A stretch of 64,000 nucleotides of DNA from CmP2 sp052084925 (lineage in GTDB: Bacteria; Actinomycetota; Actinomycetes; Actinomycetales; Micrococcaceae): assembly GCA_052084925.1 (NCBI GenBank), contig JBQDEV010000003.1, forward strand, positions 62,001-126,000. The letters are read 5' to 3'. Positions 49,655 through 57,765 of the stretch are shown here, piece after piece; within the stretch, counting starts at the first letter, position 1, and each line of letters opens with the position of its first letter. The position numbers were made by a program, and so were the translations under genes. Below the pieces are notes generated by a model. That model was given only the letters and a program-made list of their open reading frames with translations. It did no database searches and was not told the origin of the DNA.

Positions 49655-49682
49655 TCGCCCGGAAGGTCCCGCACCGACGCGG

Positions 49683-50198
49683 TCAGCGGTCCAGCTGCTG
49701 GCGCTTCGAGGAGATGACGCCGGTGTTGAATCCGGCCAGGTTGAGCCCCCCGTGGAAGCGGGCGTGTTCGATCTTCACGCAGCGGTCCATCACGATGTTC
49801 ATGCCGTGACCTTCGGCCAGGTGCGCGGCGTCCTCGTTCCAGATGCCCAACTGCAGCCACACGGTCTTCGCGCCGACGTCGTGAGACTCCTGCACGATGC
49901 CCGGGGTGTCCTCGGCCTTGCGGAACACTTCCACCAGATCCGGAACCACGGGCAGGTCCGCCAGTGAGGGGTAGACCTGGTGGCCAAGGATGGTGGCGCC
50001 CTTCTCGGCGAGGATCGGGTTGATGAAGTACACATCGTAGGTCGTGGAACTCAGCAGGTAGGTAGCCACGAAATAGGAGGCGCGGGCCGGCTTGTCCGAG
50101 GCGCCGACGATGGCGATGGACTTCGTGCGGCGCAGAATGTTCAGCCGCTCCGGTGCGGAGGGGCCGGTCCAGGTGCGGTCGGGAATCGCGGTGCTCAT
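49683..50198 (-). CDS. CoA-binding protein (YccU-like)
   Basis: A 171-residue Rossmann-fold protein with the CoA-binding domain pattern: ILRRTKSIAIVGASDKPARASYFVATYLL at about 21-49, YFINPILAEKGATILGHQVYPSLADLP, VEVFRK and KTVWLQLGIWNEDAA. It overlaps the metY stop by four bases (ATGA) and is therefore co-transcribed with it. This pairing of metY with a CoA-binding gene is common in actinobacteria; the molecular role is not established. Confidence 0.9.
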   Translation of the reverse strand: MSTAIPDRTWTGPSAPERLNILRRTKSIAIVGASDKPARASYFVATYLLSSTTYDVYFINPILAEKGATILGHQVYPSLADLPVVPDLVEVFRKAEDTPGIVQESHDVGAKTVWLQLGIWNEDAAHLAEGHGMNIVMDRCVKIEHARFHGGLNLAGFNTGVISSKRQQLDR

Positions 50199-51520
50199 GC
50201 GGAGACCTCCTCGTCGTCGTTGCCCTGTGCCCCCGCGCTGACGGCAGCGGTCAGGGCCTGGTCGAGATCCCACAGGATATCCTCGACATCTTCGATGCCC
50301 ACCGAGATCCGGATCATGTCCTCCGGGATGCCAGCGGATTCCAGCTGCTCGGCGGTGAGCTGCTGGTGAGTGGTGGACCCCGGATGCAGCACCAAGGTCT
50401 TGGCGTCGCCGATGTTTGCCAGGTGGCTGGCCAGCTGCAGGTTCGCGATGAACTCTTCGCCGGCGGCGCGCCCGCCCTTGACCCCGAAGCTGAACACGGA
50501 GCCCACACCCAGGGGCAGCAGCTCCTTGCCGCGCTCGTGGTACGGGCTCGAGGGCAGCCCGGCGTAGTTGACGTAGGCGACGCGCTCGTCGTCTTCCAGC
50601 CACTCGGCCACCCGCTGAGCGTTGGCCAGGTGCGCGTCCATGCGCTGGGCGAGAGTCTCGATGCCGATCATCAGCTGGAACGCCGACTGCGGGGCCAAGG
50701 CCGGGCCGAAATCGCGCAGCTGCTCGGAACGCAGTTTGGTGAGGAACCCATACTCCCCGAAGTTGCCCCACCAGGAGACACCACCGTAGGAGGGGACCGG
50801 CTCGGTCATCGCCGGGAACTTCCCGTTGTCCCAAGGGAACAGCCCGGATTCGACGACGACGCCGCCCAGGGTGGTGCCGTGCCCGCCCAGGAACTTGGTG
50901 GCCGAGTGGATGATGATGTCGGCACCGTGCTCGAAGGGACGGATCAGGTACGGCGGGGTCAGGGTGGAGTCCACGATCAGCGGGACCCCCGCGGCATGCG
51001 CGACGTCGGCGAGGCCGCGCAGGTCGACGATGTCGCCCTTGGGATTGGACACGATCTCGGTGTAGACCGCCTTGGTGTTCTCCTGAATGGCGGCCTCAAA
51101 GTCAGCCGCTTCGGTGGAGTTCACGAAGGTGGTCTCGATGCCGAAACGGCGCAGGGAAACATCCAGCTGGGTGACGGTGCCGCCGTAGAGCTGGGACGAG
51201 GCGACGATGTGGTCGCCGGCGCCGGCAAGTGCGGCGAAGGTGACGAACTCGGCGGCCATGCCGGAGGCGGTGGCCACTGCGCCGATCCCGCCCTCCAAGG
51301 AGGCCATGCGCTCCTCGAAGGCGGCCACTGTCGGGTTGCCGATGCGGGAGTAGATGTTGCCGTACTTCTGCAGGGCGAACAGGTTGGCGGCGTCGTCGGC
51401 CGATTCGAAGACGTAGGAGGTCGTCTGATGGACCGGGACCGCGCGTGAGCCGTGGACGGCGTCGGGGACGGCCCCGGCGTGGAGTGCTCGCGTGCGGAAA
51501 CCGAACTGGTGCTCTGCCAT
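50195..51520 (-). CDS. metY: O-acetylhomoserine sulfhydrylase / aminocarboxypropyltransferase
   Basis: A 441-residue PLP enzyme that makes homocysteine directly from O-acetylhomoserine and sulfide in methionine synthesis. Motifs: VHQTTSYVFESADDAANLFAL, YSRIGNPT, ATASGMAAE, the PLP lysine in HSATKFLGGHGTTLGG (about 205-220), and LVLHPGSTTHQQL near the end. The length matches MetY (longer than MetB/MetC). GGAAGGA before the ATG at 51520 sets the start; the reading frame stays open far upstream but only as an antisense shadow of the SLC13 gene. Confidence 0.95.
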   Translation of the reverse strand: MAEHQFGFRTRALHAGAVPDAVHGSRAVPVHQTTSYVFESADDAANLFALQKYGNIYSRIGNPTVAAFEERMASLEGGIGAVATASGMAAEFVTFAALAGAGDHIVASSQLYGGTVTQLDVSLRRFGIETTFVNSTEAADFEAAIQENTKAVYTEIVSNPKGDIVDLRGLADVAHAAGVPLIVDSTLTPPYLIRPFEHGADIIIHSATKFLGGHGTTLGGVVVESGLFPWDNGKFPAMTEPVPSYGGVSWWGNFGEYGFLTKLRSEQLRDFGPALAPQSAFQLMIGIETLAQRMDAHLANAQRVAEWLEDDERVAYVNYAGLPSSPYHERGKELLPLGVGSVFSFGVKGGRAAGEEFIANLQLASHLANIGDAKTLVLHPGSTTHQQLTAEQLESAGIPEDMIRISVGIEDVEDILWDLDQALTAAVSAGAQGNDDEEVSA

Positions 51521-51667
51521 GTGGATCCTTCCGTGGGGTGGACTTCTCCCATTGTTCCCGACGGCGCCGGATCCCGCACCCGAACATGACGGCAGGAGTC
51601 GCCCGGGGCGACGGGGAGGCGGGTAGGCTCGAGGAGTTTGAAACGCATCCAGACCGAAGGGACGCCG

Positions 51668-53215
51668 ATGCGGAACGCCATCGAGACGCACACGCCGACA
51701 CCAACCGAGACGCAGGACCGTTCGGAAGGTCAGCTCGATCCGGGTCCCGGGCGGCGCGCTCGCACCGTGCGCTTCACCGGTCTGCTGCTGGGGCTCGTAC
51801 TGGCGGGACTGGCCGGGCTGGCGCTGCCGGGAGAGCTGGGACTCGAGGCGCGAGTGACCGCGGGCGTCGTCGTGCTGATGGGCACCTGGTGGGTCACCGA
51901 AGCGGTGCCGCTGCCGGTGACCGCGCTGGTGCCATTGGTGGCGTTCCCGATGTTCGGAGTGTCCGCCATGGAAGAGGTGGCCGGCTCCTATGCGAACCAG
52001 ATTATCTTCCTGTTTTTGGGCGGGTTCCTGCTGGCATTGGGTATTCAACGGTGGAACCTGCACCGGCGCATCGCCCTGCTGATCGTGCTGGCCGTGGGCA
52101 CCCGTCCCACCCGGATGATCGCGGGATTGATGATTGCCACCGCGGTGCTGGGCATGTGGGTGTCCAATACCGCCACCGCGCTGATGATGGTGCCGCTGGG
52201 CACCTCCCTGGTGCAGCTGGTGGAACGGGAGGCTCGCGAACACCACGGCGGCGCCGAAGCTGGCACGGACGGCCCGGAACGTCGGTCCCGGTTCGGCATC
52301 GGGCTGATGCTGGCGATCGCCTATTCGGCCACATTCAGCGCGTTCGGCACGATCATCGCCTCGCCGGGGAACATCTTCGTCGTCGGATACATCCGCGACA
52401 CCCTCGGCTATGAGGTGACCTTCCTGCAGTGGATGCTGTTCGGGATGCCGCTGCTGGTGGTGTTCCTGTTTGTGGGGTGGCTGGTCATCGCGAAGTGGCT
52501 GTGGCGTCCCGAGGTGGATGACCTGCCCGGTGGCCGTGAGCTGTTCGCCCGCGAACTGGCGAAGCTGGGCCGGATGAGCGCTGGCGAGGTGGGAATCACC
52601 GTGGTGTTCGCCGCCACGGCCCTGGCCTGGATCCTGGTGCCGGTGCTCTTCGAAGAGCCGTGGGCTACCGACGCGGTGATCGCGATGATGGGCGGGCTGG
52701 CGACGTTCCTCATCCCTGCCTCGCCCCGGCGCGGGGTGATGCTGATGAACTGGGACACCGGGCTGCGCACCCCCTGGGGAGTGCTGATCCTCTTCGGCGG
52801 CGGGCTGGCGCTCTCCGCTCAGGTCACCGGTTCCGGCCTGGCCGACTGGATCGGCGAGTCCCTCGGCGTGCTCAGCGGGGTGCCCGTGTGGGTGCTGGCC
52901 CCGATCGTGGTGGTCCTGGTGCTGATCTTCACCGAGTTCACCTCCTCGATGGCCACCATCGCCACGTTCGTCCCCATCGTCTCCGGTGTCGCGGCGGGAT
53001 TGGGCCACGACCCCGTGATCTTCGCGATCATGGTCACCCAGGCCTGCCAGTGCGCGTTCATGCTGCCGGTGGCCTCGGCTCCCAACGCGATCGTCTTCGC
53101 GACCGGGTCGCTGGACATCCGGGACATGGTGCGCACCGGGCTATGGATGAATGCGGTCGGTTTCGTGCTGGTCACCCTACTGGCACTGTGGGGACTGCCG
53201 CTGGTGTTGGGTTAA
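51668..53215 (+). CDS. SLC13/DASS family transporter with altered second SNT motif
   Basis: A 515-residue DASS transporter with about eleven helices. The first SNT motif is intact (MWVSNTATALMMVP), but the equivalent in the second half reads FTEFTSSMATIATFVP, so SNT has become SSM; the C-terminal MLPVASAPNAIVFATG block is typical. In characterised family members both SNT motifs contribute to Na+ and substrate binding, so ion coupling or specificity may differ. GAAGGGA precedes the ATG at 51668; a TTG ten codons earlier is less likely. It is divergent from metY and convergent with the second BASS gene. Confidence 0.9.
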   Translation: MRNAIETHTPTPTETQDRSEGQLDPGPGRRARTVRFTGLLLGLVLAGLAGLALPGELGLEARVTAGVVVLMGTWWVTEAVPLPVTALVPLVAFPMFGVSAMEEVAGSYANQIIFLFLGGFLLALGIQRWNLHRRIALLIVLAVGTRPTRMIAGLMIATAVLGMWVSNTATALMMVPLGTSLVQLVEREAREHHGGAEAGTDGPERRSRFGIGLMLAIAYSATFSAFGTIIASPGNIFVVGYIRDTLGYEVTFLQWMLFGMPLLVVFLFVGWLVIAKWLWRPEVDDLPGGRELFARELAKLGRMSAGEVGITVVFAATALAWILVPVLFEEPWATDAVIAMMGGLATFLIPASPRRGVMLMNWDTGLRTPWGVLILFGGGLALSAQVTGSGLADWIGESLGVLSGVPVWVLAPIVVVLVLIFTEFTSSMATIATFVPIVSGVAAGLGHDPVIFAIMVTQACQCAFMLPVASAPNAIVFATGSLDIRDMVRTGLWMNAVGFVLVTLLALWGLPLVLG

Positions 53216-53221
53216 CCGTAG

Positions 53222-54262
53222 TTACTGACTCGCTCCTACGCCGAGACCGGCCTCGGACTCCATTCGGGCGCGCTTCTCTTGGCGTGCCGAACGCGCTCGG
53301 AAGAACAGTGCGAGCAGGCCGCCGGAGATGTTGTGCCAGACACTGAAGACGGCGGCCGGCAGTGCGGCAACCGGGCTGAAGTGGGCGGCGGCCAAGGTGG
53401 CGGCGAGTCCGGAGTTCTGCATGCCGACCTTCACCGCGGTGGTGCGGGCCACCCTCTCCGGGTAACGGAACACCCGAGCCGCGAAGTAGCCCAGCAGGTA
53501 ACCGAGGCCGTTGTGCAGCACCACGACGAACAGCACCAGCAGCCCGGCCTCCACGATCCGGTCGGCGGATCCGGACACCACAGCGACCACCACGTAGGAG
53601 ATCCCGAGCACGGAAACCCAGGGCAACAACGGCAGCACCCGGTCCACCCAGGAGCGCAGCAGCCAGCGCACCAGCAGCCCGGCGACGATCGGAATCAGCA
53701 CCATCTGCACGATGGAGATCGCCATCGCCCCGGCGTCGACGGGCAGCAGCGTGCCTGCCAACCACAGGGTCAGCAACGGGGTGAAGATCGGGGCCAGCAG
53801 CGTGGACACCGAGGTCATCGTCACCGACAGCGCCACATCACCCTTGGCCAGGTAGGTGATCACGTTCGACGAGGTGCCGCCCGGGGCACAGCCCACCAGA
53901 ATCACACCGATCGCGAGCTCGGCGGGCAGCTGGAACACGAACACTAACGCCACGGCGAGGGAAGGCATGATGACGTACTGGGCCACCACGCCCAGCAGGA
54001 TCGGCAGCGGCCTCTTGGCGACCAAGGCGAAGTCCGGCACCGTCAGGGTGATCCCCATGGCGAACATGATGACGCCGAGCGCCACGTTCGTGTAGGTGGC
54101 CAACGGCGCCATCTGGGTGGGGAAGAGGAACCCGATGAGGAACGCGGCGATGATGATCGCCGGGAACAGGGTGACGGCGATGCGTGCGGAACGGTCCTCG
54201 CCCTCTCTCGACGCCGCGGCTGCGGGGCTGCCGTTCGGGGTGGGTGGGGTGGTGTTCGCCAT
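53222..54262 (-). CDS. Bile acid:sodium symporter family transporter (BASS), copy 2
   Basis: A 346-residue BASS-family transporter with nine to ten helices after a cytosolic Pro/Ser-rich N-terminus (1-28). Hallmarks: GVIMFAMGITLTVPDF, VGCAPGGTSSNVITYLAKGDVALSVTMTSVSTLLAP, and VKVGMQNSGLAATLAAAHF. The GTSSN-V pattern is the one seen in bacterial ASBT and pantothenate-precursor transporters. A ribosome site (AAGGAGA) precedes the ATG at 54262. It is only distantly similar to copy 1 at 48368, so they likely carry different anions. Confidence 0.92.
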   Translation of the reverse strand: MANTTPPTPNGSPAAAASREGEDRSARIAVTLFPAIIIAAFLIGFLFPTQMAPLATYTNVALGVIMFAMGITLTVPDFALVAKRPLPILLGVVAQYVIMPSLAVALVFVFQLPAELAIGVILVGCAPGGTSSNVITYLAKGDVALSVTMTSVSTLLAPIFTPLLTLWLAGTLLPVDAGAMAISIVQMVLIPIVAGLLVRWLLRSWVDRVLPLLPWVSVLGISYVVVAVVSGSADRIVEAGLLVLFVVVLHNGLGYLLGYFAARVFRYPERVARTTAVKVGMQNSGLAATLAAAHFSPVAALPAAVFSVWHNISGGLLALFFRARSARQEKRARMESEAGLGVGASQ

Positions 54263-54396
54263 CGTCTCTCCTTGAGAACCTGCAGGTGTGATGAGTGCAT
54301 CCTGTCAGATCAGGCGAGAATCACCGCGTGATCCACGTAACGTGCTGTCCCAGTCCGCCGCCGCTCAGTGGTTCCAGAGCGTTGAGAGAACGGCCC

Positions 54397-54484
54397 TCGT
54401 TGCCGATTTCACCGGGGTTCGTTGCCGATTTCCCCGGCCCTCGTCGCCGATTTCACCAGACTTCGTTGCCGATTTCACCGGCTC
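54397..54484. repeat. Four-unit 22-bp tandem repeat
   Basis: Four consecutive 22-bp units (starts 54397, 54419, 54441, 54463) share TCGTTGCCGATTTCACCGG with one to four changes per unit. The last unit contains the stop codon of the minus-strand D-lactate dehydrogenase gene (54475-54477); the other three lie in the gap beyond it. There are no spacers, so it is not a CRISPR array. Confidence 0.9.
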
Positions 54485-56187
54485 CAGTCGCGGTGCGGGG
54501 ACGTGCCGCCGATGCCCGGATTGAACATGTTGGTCGGATCCAGTTCTCGGAAGTGCGCTTCCAGATCGTCCGGCAGCTCGTAGAGCCGACCGTAGTTGTG
54601 CTCGGCCGGAATCGCAGCGCCGCGTTCTTCCAGCAGCGCCATCATCCTTTTCTTCAGCGCTACCGGGTCCACGCCCTTCTTCGCCACATGATCCTGATGC
54701 AACACATGGCAGAAGAAGTGCCCATAGTAGGAACTCACCGACAGCTGATCGGCGATCTCGTCGGGCAGTACCTCCAGCCAGTCGTCGTCATCACGGCGCA
54801 GAGCGACGTCGAAGGTGATCATCTCGGAGGATTCTTTGCGGTGCAGGTTGAAGTAGCGCGTCATGGCGCTGGCCGCACCGAAGCGCAGCAGCATCGCGCT
54901 CTGTGCCTCGTCGCTTGTGCAGGTGAAGTAGTCGCCGTGGTTCTCGGCGTCGTCGAAGAATTCGGTCAATAGGCGGGTCATGGCCTCCTCGTCCTGACCG
55001 CTGACCACCATCACCAGGTGATGCTCGAACCGGTCACGATATTCGAGCATGCGCTTCGGCAGCTGCTGCGGCAGCAGGGCGAAGGTTTTCTGGGCGATGG
55101 TGTCGGCGACCGTTGGCCCGAAGAAAGGGACTTTGGCGAAGACACCGTTGGCCCAGCTTTTCAACGCGAACAGCCGACGCACCTGCTGGCTGCCGGCGTA
55201 CTTCAGGCCCATGAACGTGTCTTTGCCGTACTTCGCGGCCAGATCGAACGCCTCACGGCCCATGTACTCTCCGGAAATCGGCAGCTGATCCTCGGAGCTG
55301 AGGATCGTTCGCCGCAGTCGCTCGAGCTCGGCGGGGCTGTCGGTGCCGATGTAGTAGGTGGTGGTGCGCTCGTCCTGCGGGAAGGTGCGGGTGCGCACGG
55401 CGAAGGTCATGATTTTGCCCGCATTGCCGGAGGCCTCATGGAGGAACGTTGGGTCGGCGTTGAACCGTGCCGGGCTCGGCGCGATCTGCCGCACATGCTC
55501 CGCGTAGTCGGTAGCCCGGGTGTCTTCCGGAGGGGCGGTCACGTCGTCGGGGTTCCACCGTCCCTGCTGCAGCGCGTCCAGGATCTGCTCTGGGTCCTCG
55601 CCAAGATCGATGCCTAAGTGGTTGGTGAGTTCGAGCTCGCCCTGTTCGTTCACCCGCGCGAAGACGGCGTGCTCTGTGAACGCCGGCCCTTTGCGCACCT
55701 GACTGCCGCCGGAGTTGTTGGCGATGCCGCCGATCACCGAGGCGCCGATGGAGGTAGAACCGATCACCGAGTGTGGTTCGCGGCCCAGAGGTGCCAGCTT
55801 CTGCTCCAACTCGAACAGGGTCGCCCCGGCCAGGCTGACCGCCTCGCGGGCGTCGTTAATGAGGTGGATCTGCGGGATGCGCAGGGTGGAGATGATCACG
55901 ATCTCCCGGTCATAGTCTTGAGCGCCGGGGCCGGACCCGCCGGTCAGCCCGGTGTTCGCCGCCTGGGGGATCACGATCAAGTCATGGTCAACGCAGACCT
56001 GTAGTGCCCGCCAGGTCTCGACCAGGTTGCCCGGACGCAGCACGGCGAGCACCTGTCCTGACCCGAAACGGTTTCCCTTCACAAACGGGGCGGTGGCCCG
56101 CGCCGAGGTGAGCACGTGGGAGGTGCCCAGGATCCGGGCGAAGGCGTCCACTGCGGTGGTAGCCGGTTCGGGGTGGGTCTGACTCAT
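54475..56187 (-). CDS. dld: Quinone-dependent D-lactate dehydrogenase
   Basis: A 570-residue peripheral-membrane flavoenzyme that oxidises D-lactate to pyruvate and passes electrons to quinone. The N-terminal PCMH-type FAD domain is visible (VLAVLRPGNLVETWRALQVC, IPQAANTGLTGGSGP, SVIGSTSIGASVIGGIANNSGGSQVRKGP). The C-terminal half, with the membrane-binding lactate-dehydrogenase domain, ends FRELDPTNMFNPGIGGTS. The length equals that of E. coli Dld. AAGGAGC precedes the ATG at 56187. It ends in a 22-bp tandem repeat. Confidence 0.93.
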   Translation of the reverse strand: MSQTHPEPATTAVDAFARILGTSHVLTSARATAPFVKGNRFGSGQVLAVLRPGNLVETWRALQVCVDHDLIVIPQAANTGLTGGSGPGAQDYDREIVIISTLRIPQIHLINDAREAVSLAGATLFELEQKLAPLGREPHSVIGSTSIGASVIGGIANNSGGSQVRKGPAFTEHAVFARVNEQGELELTNHLGIDLGEDPEQILDALQQGRWNPDDVTAPPEDTRATDYAEHVRQIAPSPARFNADPTFLHEASGNAGKIMTFAVRTRTFPQDERTTTYYIGTDSPAELERLRRTILSSEDQLPISGEYMGREAFDLAAKYGKDTFMGLKYAGSQQVRRLFALKSWANGVFAKVPFFGPTVADTIAQKTFALLPQQLPKRMLEYRDRFEHHLVMVVSGQDEEAMTRLLTEFFDDAENHGDYFTCTSDEAQSAMLLRFGAASAMTRYFNLHRKESSEMITFDVALRRDDDDWLEVLPDEIADQLSVSSYYGHFFCHVLHQDHVAKKGVDPVALKKRMMALLEERGAAIPAEHNYGRLYELPDDLEAHFRELDPTNMFNPGIGGTSPHRDWSR

Positions 56188-56324
56188 GGCGCTCCTTGGA
56201 TCGCGGGGTGTCCGTCTCACCGATTGTGCCCCGTCGACTCCGCGATGTCGATGACGATTCCCGGTGTCTCTAGCATCGGGGCTGGTCAACCTCGTCGTGC
56301 AGGCACTAGGGTGGAGGATCGTAG

Positions 56325-56415
56325 ACCCCGGGGTGCACCGAGACTGGTGCTGAGAGTGCGGAGATGCCGCAGACCCGAATCCACCTGATCCAGTTCGTAC
56401 TGGCGTAGGGAGTGG
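56325..56415 (+). promoter_or_regulatory. TPP (THI-box) riboswitch
   Basis: The thiamine-pyrophosphate aptamer is clear: CGGGGTGC at 56330-56337, GCTGAGAGTGC at 56349-56359, AGACCCG, then CCTGATCCAGTTCGTACTGG (56384-56403) with CGTAGGGA. It leads the ykoFEDC operon, and thiamine pyrophosphate should switch it off. The leader is about 50 bp from the start codon, without an obvious U-run terminator, so control may be at translation. Confidence 0.97.
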
Positions 56416-56461
56416 TCCGATAGCTCTGTGAAGAGTTCCGGTGGTCGGAAAGGCGGCCACC

Positions 56462-57133
56462 GTGACTGGCCAGACCCTCACCCCCGAGCAGATCGGGATC
56501 GGGATGCGCATCAGCATCCACCCCCACACCGACGCCTTCGTCGACGTGATCCTCGCTGCGCTCGAGGAGACCACGACGACGGCGAAGCAGCGGGGAATCC
56601 TCCAGAACCTGGTGATCGAGACCGGTGAGGTCTCCACCTATGTGGGAGTGCGCTCCGGAGAGGCTGGTCAGCAACTCGCCGAGTACGCCACCACCCTGAT
56701 CGCTGCCGCCTCCCGTGCTTCGGGCCGGGCGCACCTCACCAGCCACCTGCTACTCTCCCGGGGCTGCCCGGGGGAGGCTGCTTGTGAGCTGGTGCCCGGG
56801 GAGGTGCCGGCGGAGACGCACGTCGACCTGGAACCCACCGGACTGCCCGCCGTCGCAGCCTGGTCGCTGTACCCGCTGGCCGACGACGGTCTGCCGCACA
56901 TGGAGCCCATCATGGCTGCGATCGAGTCGGCGAAATCCAGCGGCATCGACGTCGTGAGCGAACACTACGCCACCGTGCTGCGCGGGGACCTGGCCGAGGT
57001 GCTGGCCCTGGTCGTCAACGCTTGGGGTCGGGTGGGTGAGCAGGTGCCGCATGTGGTCAGCCACGTGAGCATCTCGCTGGACTCGCCTAGCGCCGTGGCT
57101 GAACCGGCTCAGACTGAGGCAGGTGCGCGATGA
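56462..57133 (+). CDS. ykoF: Thiamine/HMP-binding protein YkoF
   Basis: A 223-residue protein with two YkoF ferredoxin-like domains (about 10-95 and 115-205). Domain 1 begins IGIGMRISIHPHTDAFVDVILAALEE and contains VSTYVGV; domain 2 begins WSLYPLADDGLPHMEPIMAAIESAKSSG. YkoF binds thiamine or hydroxymethylpyrimidine and works with the YkoEDC ECF transporter. The GTG at 56462 with GGCGG upstream is chosen; a GTG seven codons earlier is possible. It is the first gene behind the TPP riboswitch and overlaps ykoE by four bases. Confidence 0.92.
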   Translation: MTGQTLTPEQIGIGMRISIHPHTDAFVDVILAALEETTTTAKQRGILQNLVIETGEVSTYVGVRSGEAGQQLAEYATTLIAAASRASGRAHLTSHLLLSRGCPGEAACELVPGEVPAETHVDLEPTGLPAVAAWSLYPLADDGLPHMEPIMAAIESAKSSGIDVVSEHYATVLRGDLAEVLALVVNAWGRVGEQVPHVVSHVSISLDSPSAVAEPAQTEAGAR

Positions 57134-57765
57134 GTCAGACACAGCAACGGTACCCCTCGGCCCGTTCCGGCGTCGTCGTGAAGAACCCCTATGACAGTCC
57201 CTGGCGCTGGCAGCTCAAGGACCTGGTGATGGTGGTGGTGCTGGGCGTGGTGTTCGGCTTCATCTACTGGGCGCTGGTCCAGGCCTGGAACGGCCTGGCG
57301 ATCCTGATGGGCCCGGCCGGTGACCTGGCCCAGCACGTGCTGCAGGGCGGCTGGCTGTTGGTGGCGCCGCTAGCGGTGGCGACCACCCGGAAAGCCGGGT
57401 CGGGAGTGCTGGCGGAGATCCTGGCCGCAACCGTTGAGTTTGTTTTTCTTGGTTCCCCGGTGGGCCCGGTGCTGCTGGTGTCCGCGCTGTTGCAGGGGCT
57501 GGGGTCCGAGCTGCCGTTCGCGCTGGGCCGCTACCAGCGCTTCGGTATCAGCCGCTACGCCGTGAGCGGGTTCTGCGGCGCGTTCTTCGTGTTCTGGTTC
57601 TCCACGTTGCGCTTCGGTTGGTGGGGCCAGGAGATCTTCGGGCTCCGCTTGGGCATTCACAGCCTCTCCGGGATCATCCTGGGTGGGCTCCTCGCCTGGG
57701 TGCTGGTCCGCGCGGTGAAGGCCACCGGGGTGGTGGACAACTACGCCATCGGCCGGGCGCGATGA
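57130..57765 (+). CDS. ykoE: ECF transporter S component YkoE
   Basis: A 211-residue membrane protein with about six helices, the substrate-binding (S) subunit of the thiamine-precursor ECF transporter. Typical segments are WRWQLKDLVMVVVLGVVFGFIYWALVQAWN near the start, PLAVATTRKAGSGVLAEILAATVEFVFLGSPVG, and GSELPFALGRYQRFG. Start and stop overlap its neighbours by four bases each, so the operon is fully coupled. Confidence 0.93.
   Translation: MSQTQQRYPSARSGVVVKNPYDSPWRWQLKDLVMVVVLGVVFGFIYWALVQAWNGLAILMGPAGDLAQHVLQGGWLLVAPLAVATTRKAGSGVLAEILAATVEFVFLGSPVGPVLLVSALLQGLGSELPFALGRYQRFGISRYAVSGFCGAFFVFWFSTLRFGWWGQEIFGLRLGIHSLSGIILGGLLAWVLVRAVKATGVVDNYAIGRAR

Noticed and set aside
51521..53008. 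Upstream in-frame extension of metY on the minus strand (reading frame open to 53008)
   Set aside because: It is rich in His/Gln/Gly/Arg without any family resemblance, antisense to the SLC13 gene, and the MetY start with its ribosome site at 51520 is unambiguous.
54397..54484. Possible CRISPR array
   Set aside because: The 22-bp units are contiguous, with no unique spacers, and there are no cas genes; it is a simple tandem repeat.
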